A DNA stretch of 64,000 nucleotides from Acidobacteria bacterium Ga0077551. Lineage in GTDB: Bacteria; Pseudomonadota; Alphaproteobacteria; Caulobacterales; Hyphomonadaceae. Of this stretch, positions 56,398-64,000 are shown in pieces. The stretch covers positions 98,554-162,553 of the forward strand of contig LNFC01000018.1 in NCBI GenBank assembly GCA_001464545.1. Direction: 5' to 3'. The stretch's first letter is position 1, and each line of letters opens with the position of its first letter. The translations under genes and the position numbers were made by a program. Below the pieces are notes generated by a model. That model worked only from the letters and a program-made list of their open reading frames with translations, did not search any database and was not told the origin of the DNA.

Positions 56398-58143
56398 TTG
56401 CGGCGCTTTGGCACTGCCTTGCCGAAGATGATCTGGGCTGCTCCAGCGGCCTTTTTCGTGCTGTGTGCCTGTTCGGCGCCGTCAGGCCCCGCGAAGGCGG
56501 ATGGGCAGGGCGGCGACCCGGCGAGCGTCGTGCCGGTCTCAGTGGCGGCCGCGCCGGATGCGGACGTGCTGGGGGCTGCCTTGGCGGAAGACGCTTCGGC
56601 GGACGCGGTCGGGTTGGACGCTGCGGCCGACTGCGACGCGATCTCAGGCACCCACGAAGCAGCAGCTGCCGGATGCCTCGAGACGGACGCCGCAGCCAAA
56701 AAAATGGCAGCGCCCACGCCCGAGTTTGATTTTGAAGATGTGCGCCAGAAGGCGAAGCGGCTGTCCGAGCAGGAATATGACGGCCGCGACGATCTGCCGA
56801 AAAGCGCCGGGGAGCTGAACTACGACCAGTATCGGCGGATCCAGAACCGACCGGTAGCAACCATCTGGCCGGAGAGCGCCAACGGCTTCCGGGTCCTGCT
56901 TGATCCGCGCGGCTACCTGTTCACGCGCGAGGTTCGCATCAACCTCGTCGAACAGGGCGACGCAAAGCTGCGCAGGTACGCGGCGTCCGAGTTCGATTTC
57001 CAGGACCTGCCGCTGTCGGAGAAGATCAAAGGCTCACTCGGATATGCGGGCTTCCGCGTCCTGACCGTGCTGAACCAGGCCGGCAAGTTCGACGAGCTGG
57101 TCAGTTTCAAGGGCGCGAGTTTCTTCCGGGCGCTGGGCGCGGGCACGGTTTACGGCGCGTCTGCGCGGGGACTGTCGATCGGCACCGCCTCGGCCGAAGG
57201 CGAAGAGTTTCCGTATTTTACCGAGTTCTGGCTGGTCAAACCGACTTCGGCTTCGCCGGCGATCACCGTCTATGCGCTGATGGACGGAGAAAGCGTGACC
57301 GGGGCGTTTGAATTCCGGATCACGCCGGGACCGGAGACGCGCATTGAAGTTTCGGCGGCCTTCTTCCCGCGCCAAGAGATCACCTCGGTCGGCATTTCGC
57401 CGCTGACCTCAATGTACTTCTTCTCGCCACACGACCTTCGCAAGGAGGCCGAGGATTTCCGCCCGGCCGTGCATGATTCCGAAGGCCTCCAGATCCGGAT
57501 GAAGAATGGCGAGTGGGTCTGGCGACCTCTGGTCAATCCCCAGTCTCTCCAGATCTCTGTGCTGGCAACGGAACTTCCGCGCGGCTTCGGGCTGATCCAG
57601 CGCAAGCGCGATCTCGCCGCCTACGCCGATGTAGAAGCGGAGTATCACCACCGGCCCAACGTCTGGGTCCAGCCGACTTCCAACTGGGGTACCGGTCATC
57701 TGGCGCTGGTCGAGATTCCGACGGCCAACGAGTACAATGACAACATCGTTGTGTTCTGGAAGCCGGAAGCGGCGTGGCAACCCGGCCGCGCCTATGATCT
57801 GTCGTACAACATGCGGTGGAGCCTGCGGCCCCCGGCCGTGTCGTCGGTCATCCCGATTGCGGAAACCCGCTCCGGCAAGACGCCGGACAAGAAACGCCAG
57901 CTGTTCGTGATCGATTACGAACCAGCGGAAGAAGCGCTGCTGAACAATGCCTCGGCCAGCATTTCGACGTCCAACGGCACGATCCACAATCCAGTCGTCA
58001 AGCGCCACCCTGAGACCGGGAAGACCCGGCTCAGCTTCGAGCTCAGCACAGAGAATGCTGACGTGGCGGAACTACGAGCCTTGCTCACCAAGGGAGGGAA
58101 ACCCGTTTCAGAAACCTGGCTCTACCGGTGGAGACCTGAATGA
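56398..58143 (+). CDS. opgG: glucan biosynthesis protein OpgG (MdoG family)
   Basis: This 581-residue periplasmic protein builds osmoregulated periplasmic glucans with OpgH. It begins with a signal ending in FFVLCACS, a plausible lipobox, then an Ala/Asp-rich linker of about 65 residues, then the MdoG beta-sandwich domain from about residue 105 (FEDVRQKAKRLSEQEYDGR, RDLAAYADVEAEYHHRPNVWVQP, WGTGHLALVEIPT). The family's usual Tat-type leader is replaced by this lipoprotein-like one. The TTG start is supported by AGGAG at 56387-56391. Its stop overlaps the opgH start. Confidence 0.93.
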   Translation: MRRFGTALPKMIWAAPAAFFVLCACSAPSGPAKADGQGGDPASVVPVSVAAAPDADVLGAALAEDASADAVGLDAAADCDAISGTHEAAAAGCLETDAAAKKMAAPTPEFDFEDVRQKAKRLSEQEYDGRDDLPKSAGELNYDQYRRIQNRPVATIWPESANGFRVLLDPRGYLFTREVRINLVEQGDAKLRRYAASEFDFQDLPLSEKIKGSLGYAGFRVLTVLNQAGKFDELVSFKGASFFRALGAGTVYGASARGLSIGTASAEGEEFPYFTEFWLVKPTSASPAITVYALMDGESVTGAFEFRITPGPETRIEVSAAFFPRQEITSVGISPLTSMYFFSPHDLRKEAEDFRPAVHDSEGLQIRMKNGEWVWRPLVNPQSLQISVLATELPRGFGLIQRKRDLAAYADVEAEYHHRPNVWVQPTSNWGTGHLALVEIPTANEYNDNIVVFWKPEAAWQPGRAYDLSYNMRWSLRPPAVSSVIPIAETRSGKTPDKKRQLFVIDYEPAEEALLNNASASISTSNGTIHNPVVKRHPETGKTRLSFELSTENADVAELRALLTKGGKPVSETWLYRWRPE

Positions 58144-60350
58144 CCGATTCCCGCGCGCGTCCGATCGAGTTTCCCGTGTCCATGCCCGACCAGGCCTTCA
58201 GCAGCCCGGCGGCGGAGGGTGACCGGTTCCGTCCGAAGTCCCACGCCTGGCGCAAGGTGTTCGTGTTTGCGACGACCGTGCTGATGACGGTCTGGGCGAC
58301 GCACGAGATGTTCCAGGTGCTCTCGGTGTCAGGCCTGACGCTGTTTGAATGGGCACTGCTCGCGGTGTTCGCGCTGAACATCAGCTGGGTCTGTTTTGCG
58401 TTCGTGAATGCGATTGCCGGGCTGGGTTCGGCGCTGTCGGTTGCCAGCCCTGCGGACGACAAGATCTGTGTCAGCCGGATCGCGCGCGCGCGGACGGTGA
58501 TCGCGTTCCCGATCTACAACGAGGACGTCGATCAGATATTCTCGACAGTGCTGGCGACCGCGCAAAGCCTTTCGAATGCGCCCGGCGATTTCGAGTGTTT
58601 CATTCTCAGCGACACGACGGACGCGAGCATCGCGCTGCGGGAAGAGGCGGCGTTTGAGCGCGTGGCTCGGATCGGCCCGGCCGATGTGAAGATCCGCTAC
58701 CGCCGCCGGACGATCAACCTGCACCGCAAGTCCGGCAATATCCGGGACTTCGTCACCCGCTGGGGCGGCCGCTATGATTACATGGTCGTCTATGACGCCG
58801 ACAGCTACATGGAGCGCGACGCCATCCTGCGCCTCGTGGATGCGATGCAGGCGTCGCCGAAGACCGGCCTGATCCAGACGATCCCGCAGCTGGTCGGCGT
58901 GGAAACACTGTTTGGCCGCTGCCAGCAATTTGCGGCGGCGCTCTACGGCCCGGTTCTCGGTCACGGGATTGCCTGGTGGGCGCAGAAGGAAGGCAACTTC
59001 TGGGGCCACAACGCCATCATCCGTGTGCGGGCGCTGGCTGAAGCGGCCGGCCTGCCGGTGATCCCGGGACGCGCGCCGTTCGGCGGCACGATCATGAGCC
59101 ACGACTTTGTCGAAGCCGCGATGCTCCGGCGCGCCGGCTGGAACGTCGAAGTGCGTCCGGACATAACCGGTTCCTACGAGCAGGGACCGCCCACGATCAT
59201 CGACATGGTCACGCGCGACCGTCGCTGGTGCCAGGGCAACATGCAGCACATGGCCGTGCTGCTGAAGGCACGCGGGCTGACCTGGACGAGCCGGTTCCAC
59301 CTGATCACCGGGATCTTCTCTTACCTGTCCTCGCCGCTCTGGCTGCTGTTCATCTGTATCGGCATGCTGTTGTCGCTCCAGAACAGTTTCCTTGTGCCAG
59401 ACTATTTCGGGGAAGGCGCGTCGCTGTTCCCGCAATGGCCGGTGATCGACTCCGAGCGCGCGCTGAACCTGTTCATCGCCACGATGGTCATCCTGTTCAC
59501 GCCGAAGATCTGCGGCCTGATCTACGGGCTGACCAACAAGGTGTGGCGCAAGGATGTCGGCGCCTGGCGCACCGTCACCGGGACGATCTCGGAGACGTTG
59601 CTGTCGGTTCTCATCGCGCCGATCCTGATGGTCACCCAGACGAGCGCGGTCGTCAGCGTCCTGTCGGGGCAGGATTCCGGATGGGCGCCGCAGAAGCGGG
59701 GCGATGACGGATACTCATTCCTGACGACGCTGCGCCACAATCTGCCGGCCACAGTGCTCGGCTTTGTTCTGACCATTGCGGCGATCGCGATTTCGCCGAT
59801 TTATGCGGCGTGGCTTGCGCCCGCGACGATTGGTTTGATGCTGAGTGCGCCGGTGTCGTATTTCACGGCCAAGCGCTCGGCGGGTCTTCGCTCAAAGCAG
59901 CTTGGCCTGCTGGCCTCGCCGCATGATGCAAACCCGCCAGCCTCGCGCACCGACGCGCTGCGTGTTCGACCGCGTTTTTCCGACCTCCGACCCAACCGGC
60001 TTGCGTCCCTGCTGCTGCATCCGCACGAGCAGCAACGGCGTGACTATCTGGTCGACCCCTACTGGCCGCTTGGGCGCAGCGATGTTCATGTGCCTCTGGC
60101 GACCGCGCGGGCGCGCGCTGACAAGGCGGCGAGCATTTCGGAATATGTCGACATGCTGTCGCCGGCCGAGAAGATGGCGCTGCTGAACTCCAGCAAGGAC
60201 ATGAAGATGGTGAGCATCCGCTTTGCACCGTTCCGCACGTCCAGCCGGCGTGGGTGGCAGACGGTTGTTGTGCCCGGTTCCCAGCTGCTTCCGGCGGAGA
60301 CCACTCGCAGCGTGAAGGCGCGGGTCGATCCGCTGCGCCGGAAGCCCTAG
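58140..60350 (+). CDS. opgH: glucans biosynthesis glucosyltransferase OpgH
   Basis: This 736-residue inner-membrane GT2 enzyme polymerises the glucan backbone from UDP-glucose. Membrane segments flank the catalytic domain. The catalytic motifs are VVYDADSYMERD (DxD), HDFVEAAMLRRAGW, and the RDRRWCQGNMQH QxxRW-type motif. The remaining segments, about 400-600, form the export channel. Coupled to opgG by an ATGA overlap. It converges on ccoS, sharing four bases at the stops. Confidence 0.96.
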   Translation: MTDSRARPIEFPVSMPDQAFSSPAAEGDRFRPKSHAWRKVFVFATTVLMTVWATHEMFQVLSVSGLTLFEWALLAVFALNISWVCFAFVNAIAGLGSALSVASPADDKICVSRIARARTVIAFPIYNEDVDQIFSTVLATAQSLSNAPGDFECFILSDTTDASIALREEAAFERVARIGPADVKIRYRRRTINLHRKSGNIRDFVTRWGGRYDYMVVYDADSYMERDAILRLVDAMQASPKTGLIQTIPQLVGVETLFGRCQQFAAALYGPVLGHGIAWWAQKEGNFWGHNAIIRVRALAEAAGLPVIPGRAPFGGTIMSHDFVEAAMLRRAGWNVEVRPDITGSYEQGPPTIIDMVTRDRRWCQGNMQHMAVLLKARGLTWTSRFHLITGIFSYLSSPLWLLFICIGMLLSLQNSFLVPDYFGEGASLFPQWPVIDSERALNLFIATMVILFTPKICGLIYGLTNKVWRKDVGAWRTVTGTISETLLSVLIAPILMVTQTSAVVSVLSGQDSGWAPQKRGDDGYSFLTTLRHNLPATVLGFVLTIAAIAISPIYAAWLAPATIGLMLSAPVSYFTAKRSAGLRSKQLGLLASPHDANPPASRTDALRVRPRFSDLRPNRLASLLLHPHEQQRRDYLVDPYWPLGRSDVHVPLATARARADKAASISEYVDMLSPAEKMALLNSSKDMKMVSIRFAPFRTSSRRGWQTVVVPGSQLLPAETTRSVKARVDPLRRKP

Positions 60351-60541
60351 CTTTCGGCGCTGCCGGGACTGGACCGGGCGGCCGCCGGGTTCGGGAGGGG
60401 GGCGTCCGTGTCCAGCAGGATACGGGCGGCCGCGCCGTCCGGGTCGTCGAACTGCCCGGCGCGTACCGCCCAGACAAAGCCTGCGAGGCCGGCGAGGCCC
60501 ATCAGCAAGGCAATCGGGATCAGGAAGACGAGACCGCTCAT
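60347..60541 (-). CDS. ccoS: cbb3-type cytochrome oxidase assembly protein CcoS
   Basis: This 64-residue protein has one membrane segment (SGLVFLIPIALLMGLAGLAGFVWAV) followed by a short soluble region with GQFDDPDG, the CcoS/FixS signature. It helps insert cofactors into the cbb3 oxidase. It follows ccoI in the ccoGHIS order and starts at ATG 60541; the frame extends to 60586. Confidence 0.9.
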   Translation of the reverse strand: MSGLVFLIPIALLMGLAGLAGFVWAVRAGQFDDPDGAAARILLDTDAPLPNPAAARSSPGSAES

Positions 60542-62754
60542 GCGGGTTTCTCCGTAGGCAGATTGAGACGCAGCGCGTTCAGGCACACAATGAGGGATGA
60601 ACCCGACATTGCGATGGCGGCAACCAGCGGCGTCGCGTGGCCGAGGACGGCGATGGGAACCGCCACGAGATTGTAGGCCGCGGCAAAGCCGAAGTTCTGC
60701 AGCATCACCGTGCGCGCCTTTCGCGCGGTGCGCACGAGAAGCGGCAGGGGCGCGAGGCCGCCCGAATAGACCGCGTCAGAGGCTGACTGGCTGACATCCA
60801 GAGCCCCGCCCGGCGCTGCCGAAGCATGAGCCAGTGCCAGCGCGCCCGCATCGTTGAGGCCGTCGCCGACCATCAGGACGTGTTTGCCCTCGGACTGCAA
60901 CTGCTCCAGCCGGCGCACCTTGTCCTGCGGGCTCGCCGCCGCCGTCCAGTGATCGATGCCGAGTGTACGCGCGACTTCAGCCACGGCTTCACTGCGATCT
61001 CCGGACACGATTTCGACGCCCATGCCAAGCTTGCGCAAGCGGGCGATTGTGGCCGAGGCGCTGGCATGGATGTCGTCCTCGAAGCGGAGCTCCACCGGCA
61101 GCTCCGCGCCGCGGACGAAGAACAACGTGGCGCCGTTGTGGATACTGGCGCGTGCGCCAGTCCACTCGGCGGACCCCAGCCGGCAGGCGATGCCGTTCAC
61201 GGTGCCCTCCAATCCGAGGCCCGGACGCTCCTTGACGTTGGCCGCGAGTGGGCCGGGACCGGCGGCGGCGGTCAGCGCCCTCGAGAGGGGATGACGGCTG
61301 GCGCGGGCAAGTTGTGCGGCGTCCTGCAATGTCCCGGCGGGAAGGTTGATCGAGACGAGACGCGGTGTGCCGAGGGTCAGCGTGCCGGTCTTGTCGAACA
61401 CGACATGGTCGCACGCAGCGATACGCTCGAGGGCGTCCCCGGATTTGAGATACGCGCCGCCTCGGAACAGGCGGCCTGCGGCAACGACCTGAACGACAGG
61501 CGCCGCCAGCGCGAGCGCGCAGGGGCAGGTGATGATCAGGGTAGATACGGCAATCAGGATGGATTCGCGCAGACCCAACCCGGCGAGCCACCAGCCGAGG
61601 AAGGTGAGCAGCGCCGTCGAGTGGACGATCGGCACATAGAGCGACACGGCCTTGTCGGCGATGCGGCGGTAGGCGCCGCGCTTCTGCTCGCCCGCTTCGA
61701 GCATTCGTCCGATGTCGGACAGAAGCGAGTCCGCAGAGGCGGCCGTCGCGCGCCCGGTGAGCGGCTGGGACAGGTTGATGGATCCCGCCATAAGCTGCAT
61801 GCCGGCGGCGGAAAAGCGCGGCAGGCTTTCGCCGGTGACGAGGCTCTCATCGACTTCGGACTCGCCATGCTCGATCAGCATGTCGACGACGGCGCGTTCG
61901 CCGGGGGCCAGCAGGATGCGGTCACCCGGGCGGATGTCTTCGGCGCGGACGGGCTCGTGCGTGCCTGTGGCGCTGATGCGGGTGACGGTGCGGCTGGCGA
62001 GCGCTGCGAGGTCGCGCGCGGCGGAATAGGCACGGCGGCGCACGCGGGCGTCGAGGAAGCGGCCGATGAGCAGGAAGAAGAGCAGCATGCAGGCCGCGTC
62101 GAAATAGGCATGCTCGCCGCCGCGGATGGTTTCGGCGACGCTGACACTGAACGCGAGGATCAGGGCCAGGGAGATCGGCACGTCCATGTTGGTGCGGCGG
62201 CGTTTCAGGACGTTCCACGCAGAGCGGAAGAAAGGACGCCCGGAGAACAGAAGCGTCGGCAGCGCAATGACGCCCGAGACCGCATGTAGCCCCTGCCGGG
62301 TCGCTTCACCCATTTCATCATGGCCGCCCCAGACTGAAACGGAGAGCAGCATGATGTTGGCGGTTGCAAAGCCGGCCACGCCCATGGCGAGCAGCAGGGA
62401 TTGTTCTTCCTTCTTGTGCTCGGTGTCTCCGGCGCGCGTATCGAGAGGGGCGACGCCGTAGCCGAGGTCGCTGACCGTGCGCGCGATGCGCTGGGCGGAG
62501 AGGTCGCCCGTCCAGGCAATGTCGAGCCGGCCGGTGGAGAGGTTCAGGCGGGCGTTATCCACGCCGGGCAGTGCGGCGACAGCGCTTTCGATGCGCGAGA
62601 GGCAGGCGCCGCATTTAGCGCCGCGCACGGTGAGCGACAGGCGGTCCTGCTTGCCGACGCGCCGCACGAAGGGCGAAGGATCGGCCGCCTCCGAAGCGCT
62701 GGGCGGTGCAAGCCCGCTCGGACAGCCGGCCGTGTCGACTGCAACCGTGTTCAT
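60538..62754 (-). CDS. ccoI: copper-translocating P-type ATPase CcoI (FixI)
   Basis: This 738-residue P1B ATPase delivers copper for the cbb3 oxidase CuB site. It has an N-terminal heavy-metal domain with GAKCGACLSRIE (CxxC), the membrane metal site CPC in ITCPCALALA, the phosphorylation site DKTGTLTLG, the actuator TGES and the hinge GDGLNDAGAL. The CPC is followed by A rather than H, as in copper ATPases of this group. It follows ccoH by a four-base overlap. Confidence 0.94.
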   Translation of the reverse strand: MNTVAVDTAGCPSGLAPPSASEAADPSPFVRRVGKQDRLSLTVRGAKCGACLSRIESAVAALPGVDNARLNLSTGRLDIAWTGDLSAQRIARTVSDLGYGVAPLDTRAGDTEHKKEEQSLLLAMGVAGFATANIMLLSVSVWGGHDEMGEATRQGLHAVSGVIALPTLLFSGRPFFRSAWNVLKRRRTNMDVPISLALILAFSVSVAETIRGGEHAYFDAACMLLFFLLIGRFLDARVRRRAYSAARDLAALASRTVTRISATGTHEPVRAEDIRPGDRILLAPGERAVVDMLIEHGESEVDESLVTGESLPRFSAAGMQLMAGSINLSQPLTGRATAASADSLLSDIGRMLEAGEQKRGAYRRIADKAVSLYVPIVHSTALLTFLGWWLAGLGLRESILIAVSTLIITCPCALALAAPVVQVVAAGRLFRGGAYLKSGDALERIAACDHVVFDKTGTLTLGTPRLVSINLPAGTLQDAAQLARASRHPLSRALTAAAGPGPLAANVKERPGLGLEGTVNGIACRLGSAEWTGARASIHNGATLFFVRGAELPVELRFEDDIHASASATIARLRKLGMGVEIVSGDRSEAVAEVARTLGIDHWTAAASPQDKVRRLEQLQSEGKHVLMVGDGLNDAGALALAHASAAPGGALDVSQSASDAVYSGGLAPLPLLVRTARKARTVMLQNFGFAAAYNLVAVPIAVLGHATPLVAAIAMSGSSLIVCLNALRLNLPTEKPA

Positions 62755-63260
62755 GGGATGATGATCTCCCGTGAGGCCTTGAACTCATCGCCATCCGCTG
62801 CCGGGTCGACATCTGCACTGAACTGGACCGTCCAGGTCCCGGGCGCGAGGGTTTCCAGCGACGCGGTGTATTCGCCGCCGCCAACAGGCGTCAGTTCGAC
62901 GACGCGGTCCAGCGCGCGATCCGCAGGGTGACGCAATTGCAGGTTCGTGCCCGACACCGGAAGGGCATCGCCATTCTCCTGCGTCAGGCGAATGTGCAGC
63001 TGCGGGACGCTACCCGTAAGCCCGATTTCCGCGCCCCAGCCCGCGTCGGCCTGTTTGGTCCGGCGCGCGATCTCGCGGTTGTAGTCGAGGCCGACGGCGT
63101 AGGATTTCTCGGTATCTTCGCCCGGAAAGGTCGTGATGGCCGTCCAGAGAAATATTCCGTTCACGACAAACATGAAGCCGAAGAAGCCCAGAAACCAGAG
63201 AAGGGCATGCCAGCCCTTGAGCTGACCTTTCGTTGAGGGCACGGCAACTTGGGCAGACAT
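62751..63260 (-). CDS. ccoH: cbb3 oxidase assembly protein CcoH (FixH)
   Basis: This 169-residue protein has one N-terminal membrane segment (WHALLWFLGFFGFMFVVNGIFLW), then a periplasmic FixH domain of beta-strands. VGLDYNREIARRTKQAD is a typical region. It is needed for stable cbb3 oxidase assembly. The start overlaps the ccoG stop by one base, and its stop overlaps the ccoI start. Confidence 0.92.
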   Translation of the reverse strand: MSAQVAVPSTKGQLKGWHALLWFLGFFGFMFVVNGIFLWTAITTFPGEDTEKSYAVGLDYNREIARRTKQADAGWGAEIGLTGSVPQLHIRLTQENGDALPVSGTNLQLRHPADRALDRVVELTPVGGGEYTASLETLAPGTWTVQFSADVDPAADGDEFKASREIIIP

Positions 63261-64000
63261 CAGCGATCTCCTCGTGTGAATGGTGCGCCGGCTTCGATCG
63301 TTTCGCCGGTGTCGGGATCCTTGATCACGACGACCAGATTGTCCCGGTCTGCTTCATCGCCCGCCGGGACAGTGACGAGCATCCGGTAGCGATCCACGCC
63401 GTGCGCTTCGGACGTTACGGTGAGCCCGCCGCCTGGCTGCGACGTGCCGATGCCGATGATTTCGAACTCGGCATCGCCCAGACCTTTGACCGTGATATCG
63501 ACTTGCTGCGTGGTCGTGGACTTGTTGACGAGCTTCAGCGTGTATCCGTTGCGCACGCGGCCGTCAGACAGGCGAATGAAGGGCGGGGAGCGATCCTTGA
63601 GAACGCTGAACTCGTAGCTCGATTTAGAGCCGTAACCCCAGAGGATCAAGGTGCTGATCAGCACGATCAGGATTGAATAGAGAATGGTCCGTGGACGCAG
63701 GAGGCTGTATTTTACGGTCCCGCCCTGCGCGCGCGCGCTGACAGCGCGGTCCGTATCATAGGCGATGAGACCGGTCGGGCGGCCAACCTTGCGCATGATG
63801 TCGTCGCAGGCATCGATGCAGAGCGCGCAGTGGATGCATTCGAGCTGGGCGCCGTCGCGGATGTCGATGCCCATCGGGCAGACCTGGACGCACTGCTTGC
63901 AGTCAATGCAGTCGCCGCGGCCTTCGAAGCCCTGATCCTTGTGGAGCGGGGCCCGGGGCTCGCCGCGGTCATAGCGATAGGTGACGTTGAGGGCGTGCTC
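63260..64000 (-). CDS. ccoG: cbb3 oxidase accessory iron-sulfur protein CcoG (FixG), C-terminal part
   Basis: This is the C-terminal 246 residues of CcoG; the N-terminal membrane part lies beyond the window. Two 4Fe-4S clusters of ferredoxin type are visible: CIDCKQCVQVCP and CIHCALCIDACD. After a membrane segment (about 145 residues from the visible start) comes the periplasmic C-terminal Ig-like domain. CcoG is reported to reduce copper(II) for cbb3 assembly. It heads the ccoGHIS operon. Confidence 0.95.
   Translation of the reverse strand, partial: EHALNVTYRYDRGEPRAPLHKDQGFEGRGDCIDCKQCVQVCPMGIDIRDGAQLECIHCALCIDACDDIMRKVGRPTGLIAYDTDRAVSARAQGGTVKYSLLRPRTILYSILIVLISTLILWGYGSKSSYEFSVLKDRSPPFIRLSDGRVRNGYTLKLVNKSTTTQQVDITVKGLGDAEFEIIGIGTSQPGGGLTVTSEAHGVDRYRMLVTVPAGDEADRDNLVVVIKDPDTGETIEAGAPFTRGDR

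Overview
The window is GC-rich chromosomal DNA, densely packed and with many 4-base ATGA/GTGA start-stop overlaps. Gene content points to an alphaproteobacterium. Markers are ALAS-type hemA, a MucR/Ros regulator, an HdaA-like DnaA regulator, a DUF2336 protein, an NDUFA12-type complex I protein, COQ4, and the blocks hdaA-ppk-ppx-rnd-aspS and NDUFA12-mlaD-DUF2155-aat-accC-accB-aroQ. The combination fits Caulobacterales/Hyphomonadaceae best. That placement is inferred from gene content and order only.

Region by region. 1-6.4 kb: the 3' end of clpX, a membrane metallophosphoesterase, the glnB-glnA nitrogen operon, then coq4, a histidine phosphatase and the NAD(P)HX repair enzyme. 6.4-9.5 kb: a lipocalin-like DUF7064/7065-type protein, a 450-base gap with several palindromes, a HAD-plus-membrane protein and tRNA-Leu(UAG). 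9.7-16.3 kb: trigger factor, a DUF2336 protein, a degenerate EAL protein, a Nudix hydrolase, an Hpt protein, NAD kinase and a class II aldolase family protein. 16.4-23.4 kb: hemA overlapping mucR tail to tail, then glyA-nrdR-ribD(reductase only)-ribE-ribB-ribH-nusB, with a two-hairpin repeat element inside the rib run. 23.7-35.0 kb: an MDR oxidoreductase with purM-purN, then DUF2066-hdaA-ppk-ppx, rnd and aspS.

35.1-46.3 kb: a secreted pentapeptide-repeat protein; a 747-residue protein that keeps the C-terminal region of B12-dependent ribonucleotide reductase but lacks recognisable catalytic segments; the NDUFA12-mlaD-DUF2155 run; aat; the accC-accB-aroQ operon, in which accB is frameshifted as given; thiS-thiG; a phosphatase; and a secreted leucyl aminopeptidase. 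46.4-50.6 kb: a 2-oxoglutarate/Fe(II)-type oxygenase, a small polysaccharide export set (Wza-like, Wzz-like, BY-kinase-like) and tRNA-Ser(GCU). 50.6-56.1 kb: a surface/signalling cluster with a TpsB-type outer-membrane transporter divergent from a translationally coupled FecR-domain protein and CHASE2-GGDEF-EAL protein. 56.4-64.0 kb: opgG-opgH for periplasmic glucans and, on the other strand, ccoG-ccoH-ccoI-ccoS for cbb3 oxidase assembly; ccoG runs off the window.

Most of the window is housekeeping. The parts most worth following up are the degenerate NrdJ-like protein, the TpsB/FecR/CHASE2-EAL module, the RibD without a deaminase domain next to an alphaproteobacterial palindromic repeat, the HAD/UbiA-like membrane protein, the MucR that has lost its zinc ligands, and the accB frameshift.
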